Shown here: one piece after another, positions 29,874 through 38,990 of the stretch
Layout of the letters: every line of letters starts with the position of its first letter
Position numbering within the stretch: the first letter of the stretch is position 1
NCBI RefSeq assembly: GCF_916619195.1
Contig: NZ_CAKAKL010000002.1
Location: forward strand, 1,552,001-1,616,000
From: Inquilinus sp. Marseille-Q2685
Lineage (GTDB): Bacteria > Pseudomonadota > Alphaproteobacteria > DSM-16000 > Inquilinaceae
Direction: 5' to 3'
Length of the DNA: 64,000 nt
Notes under the pieces: generated by a model
Told to the model about the DNA's origin: nothing
Seen by the model: the letters and a program-made list of their open reading frames with translations, nothing else
The model's database searches: none
Made by a program: the position numbers and the translations under genes

Positions 29874-31606
29874 CGGGCGAGGCTCCGCTCTTCGGTGTAC
29901 CGGATGCGGTTGTGGATGCTGCGGCGGCGCGGGTCGGGCCGCGGGACGGCGGAGATCAGCGCCTTGGTGTAGTCATGGGCCGGCGCCTCGCAGACCGCCT
30001 CGGCCTGCCCGATCTCGACCAGCCGGCCGCGATACATCACGCCGACGCGGTCGCACATGTAGCGGATCACGCCGATGTCGTGGCTGATGAAGATGTAGGC
30101 CAGGTCCAGCTCGTCCTGCAGCTTCAGCAGCAGGTCCAGCACCTGGAAGCGCAGCGAGACGTCGAGCGCCGAGGTCGCCTCGTCGGCGACGATGACGCGG
30201 GGGTTCAGCGCGATGGCCCGGGCGATGCCGATGCGCTGGCGCTGGCCGCCGGAGAAGGCGTGCGGGTAGCGCTCGCGCCAGGCGGGGTCGAGCCCGACCT
30301 GGCGCATCAGCCCGGCGACGCGCTCGTCGAGCTCCTTGCCCTTGGCGATGCCGTTGACCAGCAGCGGCTCGCCGATCACCTGGGCCACGGTCATGCGCGG
30401 GTTGAGCGAGGAGACCGGGTCCTGGAAAATCATCCGGATCTCGCGCCGGCAGGAGGCGAGCGTCGGCTTGTCAGCCTTGGCCAGGTCGACCACAGAATTG
30501 TCGGCACGGCGGTAGCGGATGGCGCCGCCGGTCGGATCGTAGACCCGCAGCAGGCAGCGCCCCATGGTGGTCTTGCCGGAGCCGGATTCGCCGACGATGC
30601 CGAGCGTCTCCCCTGCCCTCACCTGCAGCGACACGCCGTCAACGGCGGCAAAGGCGGCGCTGCCGGTGCCGAACTGCATGCGCAGGCCCTCGACCTCGAC
30701 CACCGGCGGGCGGGCGGCCGGCCGCGGCGGGCGCTTCAGCCGGATCTCGGCCTTGTCCTCGAGCTTGAGGACCGAGCCGATCAGCATCTTCGTGTAGGGC
30801 TCCTGCGGCGCGTGGAAGATGCGGTCGACCGAGCCGTGCTCCACCACCTTGCCGTGATACATGACCAGCACGTCGTCGGCGATCTCGGCCACCACGCCCA
30901 TGTCGTGGGTGATGAACAGCACCGCCATGCCGTATTCGGCCTGCAGCCGCTTGATCAGGTCCAGGATCTCGGCCTGGGTGGTGACGTCCAGCGCCGTCGT
31001 CGGCTCGTCGGCGATCAGCAGCTGCGGGTTGCAGGCCAGCGCCATGGCGATCATGGCGCGCTGGCGCATGCCGCCGGAGAACTCGAAGGTGTAGCGGTCG
31101 ACCGCCCGCTCCGGCCGCGGGATCTCGACCTGCTTCAGGAGCTCGATCGTCCGCGCCCGGGCCGCGGCCTTGCTCATCCCCAGATGCAGGCGCAGCACCT
31201 CGATGATCTGGTCGCCGACGGTGTGGATCGGCGACAGCGACGACATCGGCTCCTGGAAGATCATCGCGATCTCGCGGCCGCGCACCCGGCGGATGGCCCG
31301 ACCGCGCGGATGCAGCTTCGCCAGGTCGACGCTGCTGCCGTCGGCCCGGTTCAGCACCATCTCGCCGGAGACGATGCGCCCCGGCTGGTCGACGATCTGC
31401 AGGATCGAGCGGGCGGTGACGCTCTTGCCCGAGCCGCTTTCGCCGACGACGCAGAGGGTCTTGCCGCGCTCGACCGCGAAGGACACGCCGTCGACCGCCT
31501 TGACCAACCCGGCGCGAGTCGGGAAATGGGTCACCAGGTCGCGCACCGCCAGGACGGGCTTGGGACGGCCGGGGAACGGCACCGGGGGTGTCGACATCGA
31601 GGCCAT
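29870..31606 (-). CDS. Fused two-domain ABC ATPase, DppD-DppF (importer 3)
   Basis: About 578 residues carrying two complete ATPase domains. The N-terminal half has [36 protein letters not shown] and a tail with [10 protein letters not shown]. The C-terminal half has [36 protein letters not shown] and FISHDIGV. This YejF/GsiA-like fusion replaces separate D and F subunits. The start may be GTG 31609 (4-base overlap with the permease stop) or ATG 31606 (TGATG); ATG 31597 is less likely. Confidence 0.94.
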   Translation of the reverse strand: MASMSTPPVPFPGRPKPVLAVRDLVTHFPTRAGLVKAVDGVSFAVERGKTLCVVGESGSGKSVTARSILQIVDQPGRIVSGEMVLNRADGSSVDLAKLHPRGRAIRRVRGREIAMIFQEPMSSLSPIHTVGDQIIEVLRLHLGMSKAAARARTIELLKQVEIPRPERAVDRYTFEFSGGMRQRAMIAMALACNPQLLIADEPTTALDVTTQAEILDLIKRLQAEYGMAVLFITHDMGVVAEIADDVLVMYHGKVVEHGSVDRIFHAPQEPYTKMLIGSVLKLEDKAEIRLKRPPRPAARPPVVEVEGLRMQFGTGSAAFAAVDGVSLQVRAGETLGIVGESGSGKTTMGRCLLRVYDPTGGAIRYRRADNSVVDLAKADKPTLASCRREIRMIFQDPVSSLNPRMTVAQVIGEPLLVNGIAKGKELDERVAGLMRQVGLDPAWRERYPHAFSGGQRQRIGIARAIALNPRVIVADEATSALDVSLRFQVLDLLLKLQDELDLAYIFISHDIGVIRYMCDRVGVMYRGRLVEIGQAEAVCEAPAHDYTKALISAVPRPDPRRRSIHNRIRYTEERSLAR

Positions 31607-32730
31607 CACTTGTTGTAGGGGTCGGCCGCGTCGCGCAGGCCGTCGCCGAGCAGGTTGAGCGCCATCACCGCCAGCACCACGAAGGCGCCGGGTGCGAACA
31701 GCCAGGGGGCGGTGGCGATCGAGCGGATGTTCTGCGCCTCGCGCAGCAGCACGCCCCAGGAGATGGTTGGCGGCTGCAGCCCGAGGCCGAGGAAGGAGAG
31801 CGCCGTCTCGGCCAGGATCATGGCCGGGATCGCCAGGGTCACCGAGGCGATGATGTGGCTGAGGAAGCTCGGCATCATGTGGCGGAAGATGATCCGCCCC
31901 TCGCCGCAGCCGTCGAGCCGGGCGGCGGTGACGAACTCCTCGGTCCTCAGCGACAGGAAGCGGCCGCGGACGACGCGGGCCAGCTGGGCCCAGCCGGTCA
32001 GCGACAGGATCACGGTGATCATGAAGTACTGGGTGATGGCCGGCCAGTCCTGCGGCAGGGCCGCGGCCATGGCCAGCCAGATCGGGATCGTCGGCAGGGC
32101 CAGGACGAATTCGATCACCCGCTGGATCACGAAGTCCGGCCGGCCGCCGTAATAGCCGGAGATGCCGCCGAGGATCAGGCCGATGGCGAGCGACAGGAAC
32201 ACGCCGACCAGGCCGACCGACAGCGAGATCTGGGCGCCCTGCATGATCCGGCTCCAGACGCAGCGGCCGAGCCGGTCGGTGCCGAACAGGAATAGCGGCT
32301 GCTTCGGGTCGGCCGAGGCCAGGAGATGGATGTTCGTGGTGAACAGCCCCAGCACCGAATATTCATAGCCGCGGCCGAACAGCGAGACCGCGACCTTGCG
32401 GCTCGGGTCCTCCTTGTAGACCGCGGCCAGCGTCTCCGGGTCGCGGGTCAGCTTGTGCGGATGGAAGTACAGGCCGACCTGCAGGCCGCCGTCCTCGGCC
32501 CGGTCGAACAGGTGGATGCCCTGCGGCGGGTGGAAGGCGGCGCGGGCGTTCTGCTGGCTGGGGTCGTTGATGGCGAAGAATCCGGGCACGGCCGCGATCA
32601 CGTAGAGGATCACGACGATCACCAGCGAGGCCATGGCCAGCCGGTGGCGGCGGAAGGCCCACCAGATCAGCTGCCATTGCGAGGCGACGGCAAGCTGGCC
32701 GGCGGGCGCGACGGTCGCGAGGTCGGTCAT
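31606..32730 (-). CDS. ABC transporter permease, DppC/YejE-like with large periplasmic insert (importer 3)
   Basis: 374-residue permease, about 75 residues longer than ordinary DppC. After the first helix (about 35-57) comes an insert of roughly 100 residues (AFHPPQGIHLFDRAEDGG to YEYSVLGLFTTNIHLLAS) before the FGTDRLGRCVWSRIM motif. The remaining helices and the EAA loop (EFVTAARLDGCGEGRIIFRHMMP) are standard. Such inserts occur in the YejE/AgpC-type subfamily. It lies 8 bases after the DppB-like gene. Confidence 0.92.
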   Translation of the reverse strand: MTDLATVAPAGQLAVASQWQLIWWAFRRHRLAMASLVIVVILYVIAAVPGFFAINDPSQQNARAAFHPPQGIHLFDRAEDGGLQVGLYFHPHKLTRDPETLAAVYKEDPSRKVAVSLFGRGYEYSVLGLFTTNIHLLASADPKQPLFLFGTDRLGRCVWSRIMQGAQISLSVGLVGVFLSLAIGLILGGISGYYGGRPDFVIQRVIEFVLALPTIPIWLAMAAALPQDWPAITQYFMITVILSLTGWAQLARVVRGRFLSLRTEEFVTAARLDGCGEGRIIFRHMMPSFLSHIIASVTLAIPAMILAETALSFLGLGLQPPTISWGVLLREAQNIRSIATAPWLFAPGAFVVLAVMALNLLGDGLRDAADPYNK

Positions 32731-32738
32731 GAGCCCCC

Positions 32739-33725
32739 CTATTCGAGGCGGATGCGCGGATCGACCAGCGCCAACAGGATGTCGCTGATCAGGGAGCCAA
32801 TCAGCGTCAGCGCGCAGATCAGCAGCACGAAGGCGCCGGCCAGATACATGTCCTGCGCCATCAGCGACTGCAGCAGAAGGGGCGCCGCCGTCGGCAGGTT
32901 CAGCACGATCGCCACCACGATCGAGCCGGAGACCAAGTTCGGCAGCAGCCAGGCCAGGGTGGAGATGAACGGGTTCAGCGCCACCCGCACCGGATATTTC
33001 AGCAGCAGCCGGAACTCCGACAGGCCCTTGGCGCGCGCGGTGGTGACATAGGGCTTGTGGATCTCGTCCAGCATGTTCGCCCGCATCACCCGGATCAGGC
33101 TGGCGGTGCCGGAGACGGCCAGGATCAGCACCGGGATCCACAGGTGCTGCAGCAGGTCGATGGTCTTGGCGATGCTCCAGGGCGCCTTCTCGAACTCCGG
33201 CGAGAACAGGCCGCTGACGTCCTGCCCGAATTCGATGGCGGCGACATACATCAGCACCAGCGCCAGCAGGAAGGACGGGATCGCCAGCCCGGCGAAGCTG
33301 ATGCTGGTGACGATGTAGTCGCCGATCGAGTATTTGCGCACCGCGGAATAGACCCCGATCGGCAGCGCGATCGCCCACGTCGCGATCAGCGTCGCCAGGG
33401 TCAGCACCAGGGTCAGCGCCATCCGCTCCCAGATCAGGTCGCTGACCGGCTGCTGCCATTCGAAGGACAGGCCGAAATCGCCCCGGGTGATGATGCCGCC
33501 GATCCATTTGGCGTACTGCACCAGCATCGGGTCGTTCAGGCCGAAGCGCTCGCGCAGCGCCGCCGCGGCGTTCTGGTCGACGATCTCGTTCGAGGCGGCG
33601 AGCGTCGCGACATAGCTGGTCACGAAGTCGCCGGGCGGCAGCTGGATCAGGACGAAGGCGAGGAAGCTGACCGCGAAGAGCGCGGGCACCATCCACAGCA
33701 GGCGCTTGGCGATGAAGCGGAGCAT
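32739..33725 (-). CDS. ABC transporter permease, DppB-like (importer 3)
   Basis: 328-residue DppB-type permease. The first helix at about 9-29 is followed by the family segment IQLPPGDFVTSYVATLAAS. A long periplasmic stretch comes before the later helices, with the EAA loop near YVTTARAKGLSEFRLLLKYPV. A GAGGAGAG ribosome site precedes the ATG. It sits 61 bases downstream of the binding-protein gene. Confidence 0.93.
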   Translation of the reverse strand: MLRFIAKRLLWMVPALFAVSFLAFVLIQLPPGDFVTSYVATLAASNEIVDQNAAAALRERFGLNDPMLVQYAKWIGGIITRGDFGLSFEWQQPVSDLIWERMALTLVLTLATLIATWAIALPIGVYSAVRKYSIGDYIVTSISFAGLAIPSFLLALVLMYVAAIEFGQDVSGLFSPEFEKAPWSIAKTIDLLQHLWIPVLILAVSGTASLIRVMRANMLDEIHKPYVTTARAKGLSEFRLLLKYPVRVALNPFISTLAWLLPNLVSGSIVVAIVLNLPTAAPLLLQSLMAQDMYLAGAFVLLICALTLIGSLISDILLALVDPRIRLE

Positions 33726-33786
33726 CCGGGGCTCTCCTCGAAACGGACGCTGAGCGGCGGAGGAAGACCGGTGGCGGCGCCGGGCG

Positions 33787-35742
33787 TCAGCTCGAGAAGA
33801 AGAACTGCTGCGGCATCGCCGGGCCGGGATTCGGCCAGGTCCAGGAATCCGGCTCCTTCTCCGGCGCGTTGACGAGGTTGGTCTTGACCACGCCGAAGGA
33901 GTTGACAGCGAGGCAGATGCCGACCGTCTCGAAGGCCTCGGCGGTCAGGTCGAACAGCTGCTTCATGATCGCGCCGCGCTTGTCGAGGTCGGCGGTGCTG
34001 CGCGCCTCGTCGAACAGCTTCATGCGCTGCTTCTGGCTCTCGGGCGGCTCCTCGCCCTGCTTGCCGTTCGAGACGTACCACAGCGTCCAGGGAATGGCGT
34101 AGCGTGAGCCCTGCGGATGCTGGGCGAAGAAGTCGCGCGGGTCGAACATCGGGTCGAGGCCGCCCGGGCCCGGCCACACCTGCGCGTCGTGGTCGTTGCT
34201 GTCGCCGCGGGTGTAGTAGAGCGCGCGCTCGATGGTGTTGACCTTGATGTCGATGCCGATCGCCGCCCAGTGCCGCTTCACCAGCTCCAGCACGTCGACC
34301 AGGTCGGCATAGAGGGTCGGGATCACGTCGATCGCGAAGAAGATCTTGCTGCCGTCCGGATGCTGGCGGAAGCCGTCGGCGTCCTTCTTGTCGTAGCCGG
34401 CCTGGTCCAGCATCGCGCCGGCCTTGTCGGCGTCGAACTCGGTGAACTGCCGCGCCAGTTTCTCGTGATACCAGGGATGGCTCGGCCGCGGCCCGGTCTG
34501 GTACGGTTCGGACTGGCCGAAATAGACCAGCTCGATGATCTCCTGCCGGTCGATGCCGAGCGACAGCGCCTGGCGGACCTCCTTCCTGCCGAAGAAGGCC
34601 TTCAGCTTCGGGTCCTTGTGGCAGATGTTCAGGTAGATCTGGCACTGCTGCGCCGCGGAAGGCTCCAGCTCGATCAACCGGTAGCCGCCCTTCTCCCGGT
34701 TCTGCGACAGGGTCGGCTTGTTCTGCAGCAGGTTGACGTGCCGCTCCTGGATGTCGAGCTTGCCGGAGATGGCGTCGAGCAGCAGCGATTCGACATCCTG
34801 CGAGATGCCGAAATACAGCTCGTCGATATAGGGCAGTTGGTTGCCCTCGGTGTCGACCTGCCAGAAATAGGGGTTGCGCTTCATCACCACGCGGGTGGCG
34901 CCGCCGACATAGGGCTCGGCGACCACCCAGGGGTCGAGCGTCGGCTTCTCCGGATTGCTCCAGCGCTGCGGGATCTCGATGTCGCCGTTCCTGGCTCGGA
35001 ACAGGTCGGTCCAGTTCTGCAGGTTCGCCTGCTTCACCAGGTCGCCGACCTTGTCGTTGTATTTCGGGTGGAACTGGCTGGCGTAGTGCTTGGCGAACAG
35101 GGTCGGGTGCTGGCCCAGCGGGGTCGCCAGCGTCTCCAGATATGTCGCGTAGGGCGCGGCGAAGGTGAACTTCACCGTGGCGTCGTCGATCTTGCTGACG
35201 ACCACCGGCTTGCCGGCGATGGTCAGCTGCGACGGGACCGAGCCGTAGAGCTCGCTGTTCTTGGCGCAATCCTCGATCGAGAAGACGATGTCGTCTGCGG
35301 TGAAGGGATGGCCGTCCGACCATTTCGTGCCGCGGCGCAGATGGAACACGAACTCGGTGCCGTCGGGGTTGACCTCCCAGCTCTCCGCCAGGTTGGGCAG
35401 GGCCTTGGTGAAGCCGAGGTCCCAGCGCACCAGCCCCTGGTTGCCGACGACGCGCAGGATGCCGTTGTGGTCGGACGAGCCGCGCAGGCCGCGATGCAGC
35501 GTGCCGCCATAGGTGCCGACCCTGGTCAGCGGCTGCACCACCAGCGGGTTGGCCGGCAGCCGTTCGGCCAGGGGCGGCAGCTTGCCGTCCTTCACCAGCT
35601 GCGCCAGGCCGGGCGCTTCTCCCTTGGCGGCCTGGGCATGGGCGAGCCGGACCGCGAGCGGCATCGCCGCCACCCCGGCGAGCCCTTTCAGAACCATGCG
35701 TCGGGCGAACACGTGCGGCGAGGCGCTGAGCTTGTCGTCCAT
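33787..35742 (-). CDS. ABC transporter substrate-binding protein, family 5, Tat-type signal (importer 3)
   Basis: 651-residue binding protein, long for the family and of the size of YejA/AgpA-type proteins that bind larger or glycosidic ligands. The start is ATG 35742 with GGGGAGG upstream; a 25-codon extension is rejected. The N-terminus has a twin-arginine motif (ARRMVLKGLAG) followed by a hydrophobic run and AHA cleavage region, so export of a folded protein through Tat is likely. Family blocks include GTYGGTLHRGL, WEVNPDGTEFVFHLRRGTKWSDGHPFTADD and the WQVDTEGNQLPYID region. Neighbouring uronate dehydrogenase and sugar-acid dehydratase genes suggest a uronide ligand. Confidence 0.92.
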   Translation of the reverse strand: MDDKLSASPHVFARRMVLKGLAGVAAMPLAVRLAHAQAAKGEAPGLAQLVKDGKLPPLAERLPANPLVVQPLTRVGTYGGTLHRGLRGSSDHNGILRVVGNQGLVRWDLGFTKALPNLAESWEVNPDGTEFVFHLRRGTKWSDGHPFTADDIVFSIEDCAKNSELYGSVPSQLTIAGKPVVVSKIDDATVKFTFAAPYATYLETLATPLGQHPTLFAKHYASQFHPKYNDKVGDLVKQANLQNWTDLFRARNGDIEIPQRWSNPEKPTLDPWVVAEPYVGGATRVVMKRNPYFWQVDTEGNQLPYIDELYFGISQDVESLLLDAISGKLDIQERHVNLLQNKPTLSQNREKGGYRLIELEPSAAQQCQIYLNICHKDPKLKAFFGRKEVRQALSLGIDRQEIIELVYFGQSEPYQTGPRPSHPWYHEKLARQFTEFDADKAGAMLDQAGYDKKDADGFRQHPDGSKIFFAIDVIPTLYADLVDVLELVKRHWAAIGIDIKVNTIERALYYTRGDSNDHDAQVWPGPGGLDPMFDPRDFFAQHPQGSRYAIPWTLWYVSNGKQGEEPPESQKQRMKLFDEARSTADLDKRGAIMKQLFDLTAEAFETVGICLAVNSFGVVKTNLVNAPEKEPDSWTWPNPGPAMPQQFFFSS

Positions 35743-35812
35743 CCTGGGACCCTCCCCTGTGTGCTGGATCCGGCTTCGCCATGCGTGCCGGCCCGCTTCC
35801 CTTGCCGTCCCG

Positions 35813-35983
35813 GTCATATTACAAATATTGACAAATCACAACCGCAATGGCCTTGTTCCGGACGTTTTCTGTCGCCCGGAATTGCTGCAGCGCAAACAGC
35901 GCAAAGAACAGCAAGCCCGGACGGCAACGGATGAATTCGGCAGGAGGCCAGGCAGGTCGCGCCCGTGATCAATCTTGACAACT
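35813..35983. promoter_or_regulatory. Divergent promoter/operator region, importer 3 and FadR-like regulator
   Basis: AT-rich islands in the 263-base gap. TTGACAA occurs at 35828-35834 within a tandem ACAAAT repeat (35821-35826 and 35831-35836), and again at 35975-35981, just upstream of the regulator's ribosome site. TAATAT on the minus strand at 35816-35821 is a possible -10 for the importer, but no convincing -35 is spaced from it. The paired TTGACAA sites could be operators of the adjacent GntR protein. Confidence 0.4.
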
Positions 35984-36005
35984 TGCCGGCAGGAGGATGG
36001 CGGGC

Positions 36006-36734
36006 ATGAGTGGCACGGACGGCGATGCCGGCCTGATGCCGCGGGCCGGCGGACCGCCGGCCCGGCTGAGCGAGGTGGTCTATGACGGCATCGTGTCGCT
36101 GATCGCCCATGGCGACTTCGCCGTGAACAGCCGGCTGCCGTCGGAATCGGAGCTTTCGGCGCGGTTCGGCGCCTCGCGGCCGGTGGTGCGCGAGGCGCTG
36201 GGCCGGCTGCGGCAGGACGGGCTGGTCGTCTCGCGCCAGGGCTCCGGGTCCTATGTCCGGCGGCGGCCGGACCTCGCGGTGCTGCAATTCGCCCAGATGC
36301 GATCGCTGGCCGATGTGCAGCGCTGCTTCGAGTTCCGCGCCGGGCTCGAGGGCGTGGCCGCGGCCCTCGCCGCCGAGCGCTGGGAGGCGGAGGATCTCCG
36401 CGAGATCGAGGACGCGCTCGAGGCCCTGGAAGCGTGCCTCGGCAATGGCCAACTCGGCGCCGACGAGGATCGGCGCTTCCACGAGGCTGTCGCCCGGGCG
36501 ACGCGCAACCCCTATCACATCGCCGTGCAGTCCTCGCTGGCCTCGCATATCGCCGTCGGCATGAACATCACCCGCCATCTCAGCCGGATGCGGACGCCGG
36601 AGCGGATCCGGGCGGTGCAGGACGAGCATGTCGCGATCGTCGAGGCGATCCGCCGCCGCGACGCCGGCGCCGCGGCCGAAGCCATGCGCCGGCACATCCT
36701 GAATGCCCGGCAGCGGATGTTCGAAGGAGTCTGA
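36006..36734 (+). CDS. GntR-family (FadR/FCD) transcriptional regulator
   Basis: 242-residue regulator with a winged helix-turn-helix at about residues 15-85 (LSEVVYDGIVSLIAHGDF, LPSESELSARFG, RPVVREALGRLRQDGLV) and an FCD domain with conserved His-containing helices. AGGAGG at 35991-35996 touches ATG 35997 but is 9 bases from ATG 36006, so the latter is preferred. It is divergent from importer 3 and followed within one base by the uronate dehydrogenase gene. A uronate- or aldarate-responsive repressor is the likely role. Confidence 0.92.
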   Translation: MSGTDGDAGLMPRAGGPPARLSEVVYDGIVSLIAHGDFAVNSRLPSESELSARFGASRPVVREALGRLRQDGLVVSRQGSGSYVRRRPDLAVLQFAQMRSLADVQRCFEFRAGLEGVAAALAAERWEAEDLREIEDALEALEACLGNGQLGADEDRRFHEAVARATRNPYHIAVQSSLASHIAVGMNITRHLSRMRTPERIRAVQDEHVAIVEAIRRRDAGAAAEAMRRHILNARQRMFEGV

Positions 36735-36735
36735 A

Positions 36736-37614
36736 TTGACCTCAACCGTTCCGCCCGGTGGCAGCGCCGAGCCCGCGGCCTCCGCCAAGTCGATCGTGCT
36801 GACCGGCGGCGCCGGCAATGTCGGCCGGGTGCTGCGCCGCGCGCTGGTCGGCCGCATCGGCGCGGTGCGCATCCTCGACATCGCCGATCCCGGCCCGCTG
36901 GCGGAGCATGAGAGCTGGACCTCGGTCGACATCACCGACCTGGCGGCGCTGACCGCGGCGGTGGCGGGCGCCGACGCGATCGTCCATTTCGCCGGCTATC
37001 CGAACGAGCGCGCGGTCGAGGACATCCTGCGGGTCAACGTGCTCGGCACCCACAATGTCTACGAGGCGGCGCTCCGCGCCGGCATCGGCCGCGTGGTGCT
37101 GGCGTCGAGCAACCACGTCACCGGCTTCTATCCGCGCGACGCGCGGGTCGGGGTCGAGGACCAGATGCGGCCGGACGGCCTCTACGGTCTCAGCAAATGC
37201 TGGGGCGAGTTGGAGGCCGGGGTCTATTTCGAGAAGACGGGCATTCGCACTCTGGCAATCCGCATCGGCAACGCCGGCGAACGGCCCTTCGACGCCCGCG
37301 GCCTGGCGGTCTGGATCAGCCCGCGCGACCTGGCCCAGCTGGTGCTGATCGGGCTGGAGCATCCCGACATCGATTGCACCGCGGTCTACGGCATGTCGGC
37401 CACCGACGCCGCCTGGTGGGACAACTCGGTCGCGACCGCGCTGGGCTACCGACCGCAGGATCGCACCATCGACTTCGCCGCGCCCGGGGCCTTCGAGACC
37501 AGGCCGTCGGCGGAGCTGCCACAGGTGACCGACCACTTCCAGGGCGGGTGGTTCAGCGCGCAGGGCCATGACGGCGTGGTGCGCCGCCGCCGCGTCTGGC
37601 GGAAGAGAAGCTGA
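36736..37614 (+). CDS. udh: Uronate dehydrogenase (NAD-dependent, SDR-type)
   Basis: 292-residue extended short-chain dehydrogenase that oxidises D-galacturonate or D-glucuronate to the aldarolactone. The NAD loop GGAGNVG is at residues 24-30, and the catalytic YGLSK has Tyr150/Lys154. Blocks LASSNHVTGFYPR, GLYGLSKCWGE, IRIGNAGERPFDARGLA and VYGMSATDAAWWDN match known uronate dehydrogenases such as that of Agrobacterium. The start is inferred to be TTG 36736, because AAGGAG lies 6 bases upstream and the regulator's stop ends at 36734; an ATG at 36703 would lie inside the regulator. With kdgD and the sugar-acid dehydratases it outlines the oxidative uronate pathway. Confidence 0.88.
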   Translation: MTSTVPPGGSAEPAASAKSIVLTGGAGNVGRVLRRALVGRIGAVRILDIADPGPLAEHESWTSVDITDLAALTAAVAGADAIVHFAGYPNERAVEDILRVNVLGTHNVYEAALRAGIGRVVLASSNHVTGFYPRDARVGVEDQMRPDGLYGLSKCWGELEAGVYFEKTGIRTLAIRIGNAGERPFDARGLAVWISPRDLAQLVLIGLEHPDIDCTAVYGMSATDAAWWDNSVATALGYRPQDRTIDFAAPGAFETRPSAELPQVTDHFQGGWFSAQGHDGVVRRRRVWRKRS

Positions 37615-37637
37615 CCCCGAGCGTCACCGCCATCGCG

Positions 37638-38990
37638 TCACCCGGACGGGTCGAGCCGGGACCGGTCGATCCCCAGCCGCGCCATCTTCTCGTTCAGCGT
37701 CCGCCGCGGCAGGCCGAGGATCTCCATCGCCGCGGCGACCGACCCGCCGGTCTCGCGCAGCGCCGCCAGGATCAGGCTGCGCTCATAGGCGGCGACCCGC
37801 TCCGCCAGCCCGCCGCCCGTGTCCGCCGCCGGGTTCAGGATGTCCCCGGCTCCGGCGCCCGACAGGCCCATGGCGAAACGCTCGGCCGCCGCCTTCAGCT
37901 CGCGCACATTGCCAGGCCAGCCATGGCCCAGCAGGGCCGCGACCTCGGCCGACGACGGGCTGCGCCGGTCCAGCCCCAGCCGGTCGGCGGCGGCGCCGGC
38001 GAAGCGGCCGAACAGCAGCAGGATGTCGTCGCCGCGCTCGCGCAGGGGCGGGATCTCGATCTCCACCCCCGCCAGCCGGAAGAACAGATCCTCGCGGAAG
38101 GCGCCCGCCGCCGCCCGCTCGCGCAGGTCGGTCTTGGCCGCGGCGACCACCCGGATGTCGACCGGGATCAGCCGGTTCGATCCCAGCCGCTCCACCACCC
38201 GCTCCTGCAGCACGCGCAGCAGCTTGGCCTGGACCGAGGGCGGCATGCTCTCGATCTCGTCCAGCAGCACCGTGCCGCCGTCGGCATGCTCGAACTTGCC
38301 GATCCGGGCGGCGCGGGCGCCGGTGAAGGCGCCGGCCTCATGGCCGAACAGCTCGCCCTCGATCATCTCGGCCGGGATCGCGGCGCAGTTGATGGCGACG
38401 AAGGGCCGGTCGCGGCGCGGGCCGAAATCGTGCAGCGCCCGCGCCACCACCTCCTTGCCCGTGCCGGTCTCGCCGCGCACCACGACGTCGACCGGCAGCG
38501 CCGCCAGCTCGGCCACCAGCCGGCGCAGGCGGCGCATCGCCGGGGCGTCGCCGATCAGGGTGCCGGCCAGGGCGTCGTCCAGCCGGGTCTCCAGCTCGCT
38601 CACCCGGCGGCGCAGCCGGTGCTGCGAGGCGGCGTTGCGCAGCACCGCGGCGAGGTGGTCGGGCTCGTAGGGCTTGGTCATGAAGTCGAAGGCGCCGGCC
38701 TGCAGCGCCGCCACCGCCATCGGCACGTCGCCATGGCCGGTCAGCAGCACCACCGGCAGGCCCGGCCGCTCCGCCGCCAGCCGGCGCTGCAGCTCCAGCC
38801 CGCTCTCGCCCGGCATGCGGACGTCGGTCAGCACCGCGTCGGGGGCGAAGCCGTCGATCCGGCGCAGCGCCTCGGCCGCGGAGCGCGCGGTCTCGATGGT
38901 GAAGCCGCACAGGCCGAGCCACTGCTCGATCGACCCGGCGACCGACGGGTCGTCCTCGACGACCAGGATGCGGTGGGAGGTTTCGGTCAT
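37638..38990 (-). CDS. Sigma-54-dependent response regulator, NtrC/DctD type
   Basis: 450-residue three-domain activator. The receiver domain has phosphoacceptor Asp56 (LTDVRMPG) and Lys106. The AAA+ domain has Walker A GETGTGKE (173-180), the sigma-54-contacting GAFTGA loop (220-225) and Walker B VLLDEIE. The C-terminal Fis-type helix-turn-helix lies at about 405-445. It is overlapped by the upstream kinase gene (ATGA). The dicarboxylate-type kinase and adjacent permease suggest control of alpha-ketoglutarate or C4-dicarboxylate uptake. It converges with udh, leaving 23 bases. Confidence 0.94.
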   Translation of the reverse strand: MTETSHRILVVEDDPSVAGSIEQWLGLCGFTIETARSAAEALRRIDGFAPDAVLTDVRMPGESGLELQRRLAAERPGLPVVLLTGHGDVPMAVAALQAGAFDFMTKPYEPDHLAAVLRNAASQHRLRRRVSELETRLDDALAGTLIGDAPAMRRLRRLVAELAALPVDVVVRGETGTGKEVVARALHDFGPRRDRPFVAINCAAIPAEMIEGELFGHEAGAFTGARAARIGKFEHADGGTVLLDEIESMPPSVQAKLLRVLQERVVERLGSNRLIPVDIRVVAAAKTDLRERAAAGAFREDLFFRLAGVEIEIPPLRERGDDILLLFGRFAGAAADRLGLDRRSPSSAEVAALLGHGWPGNVRELKAAAERFAMGLSGAGAGDILNPAADTGGGLAERVAAYERSLILAALRETGGSVAAAMEILGLPRRTLNEKMARLGIDRSRLDPSG

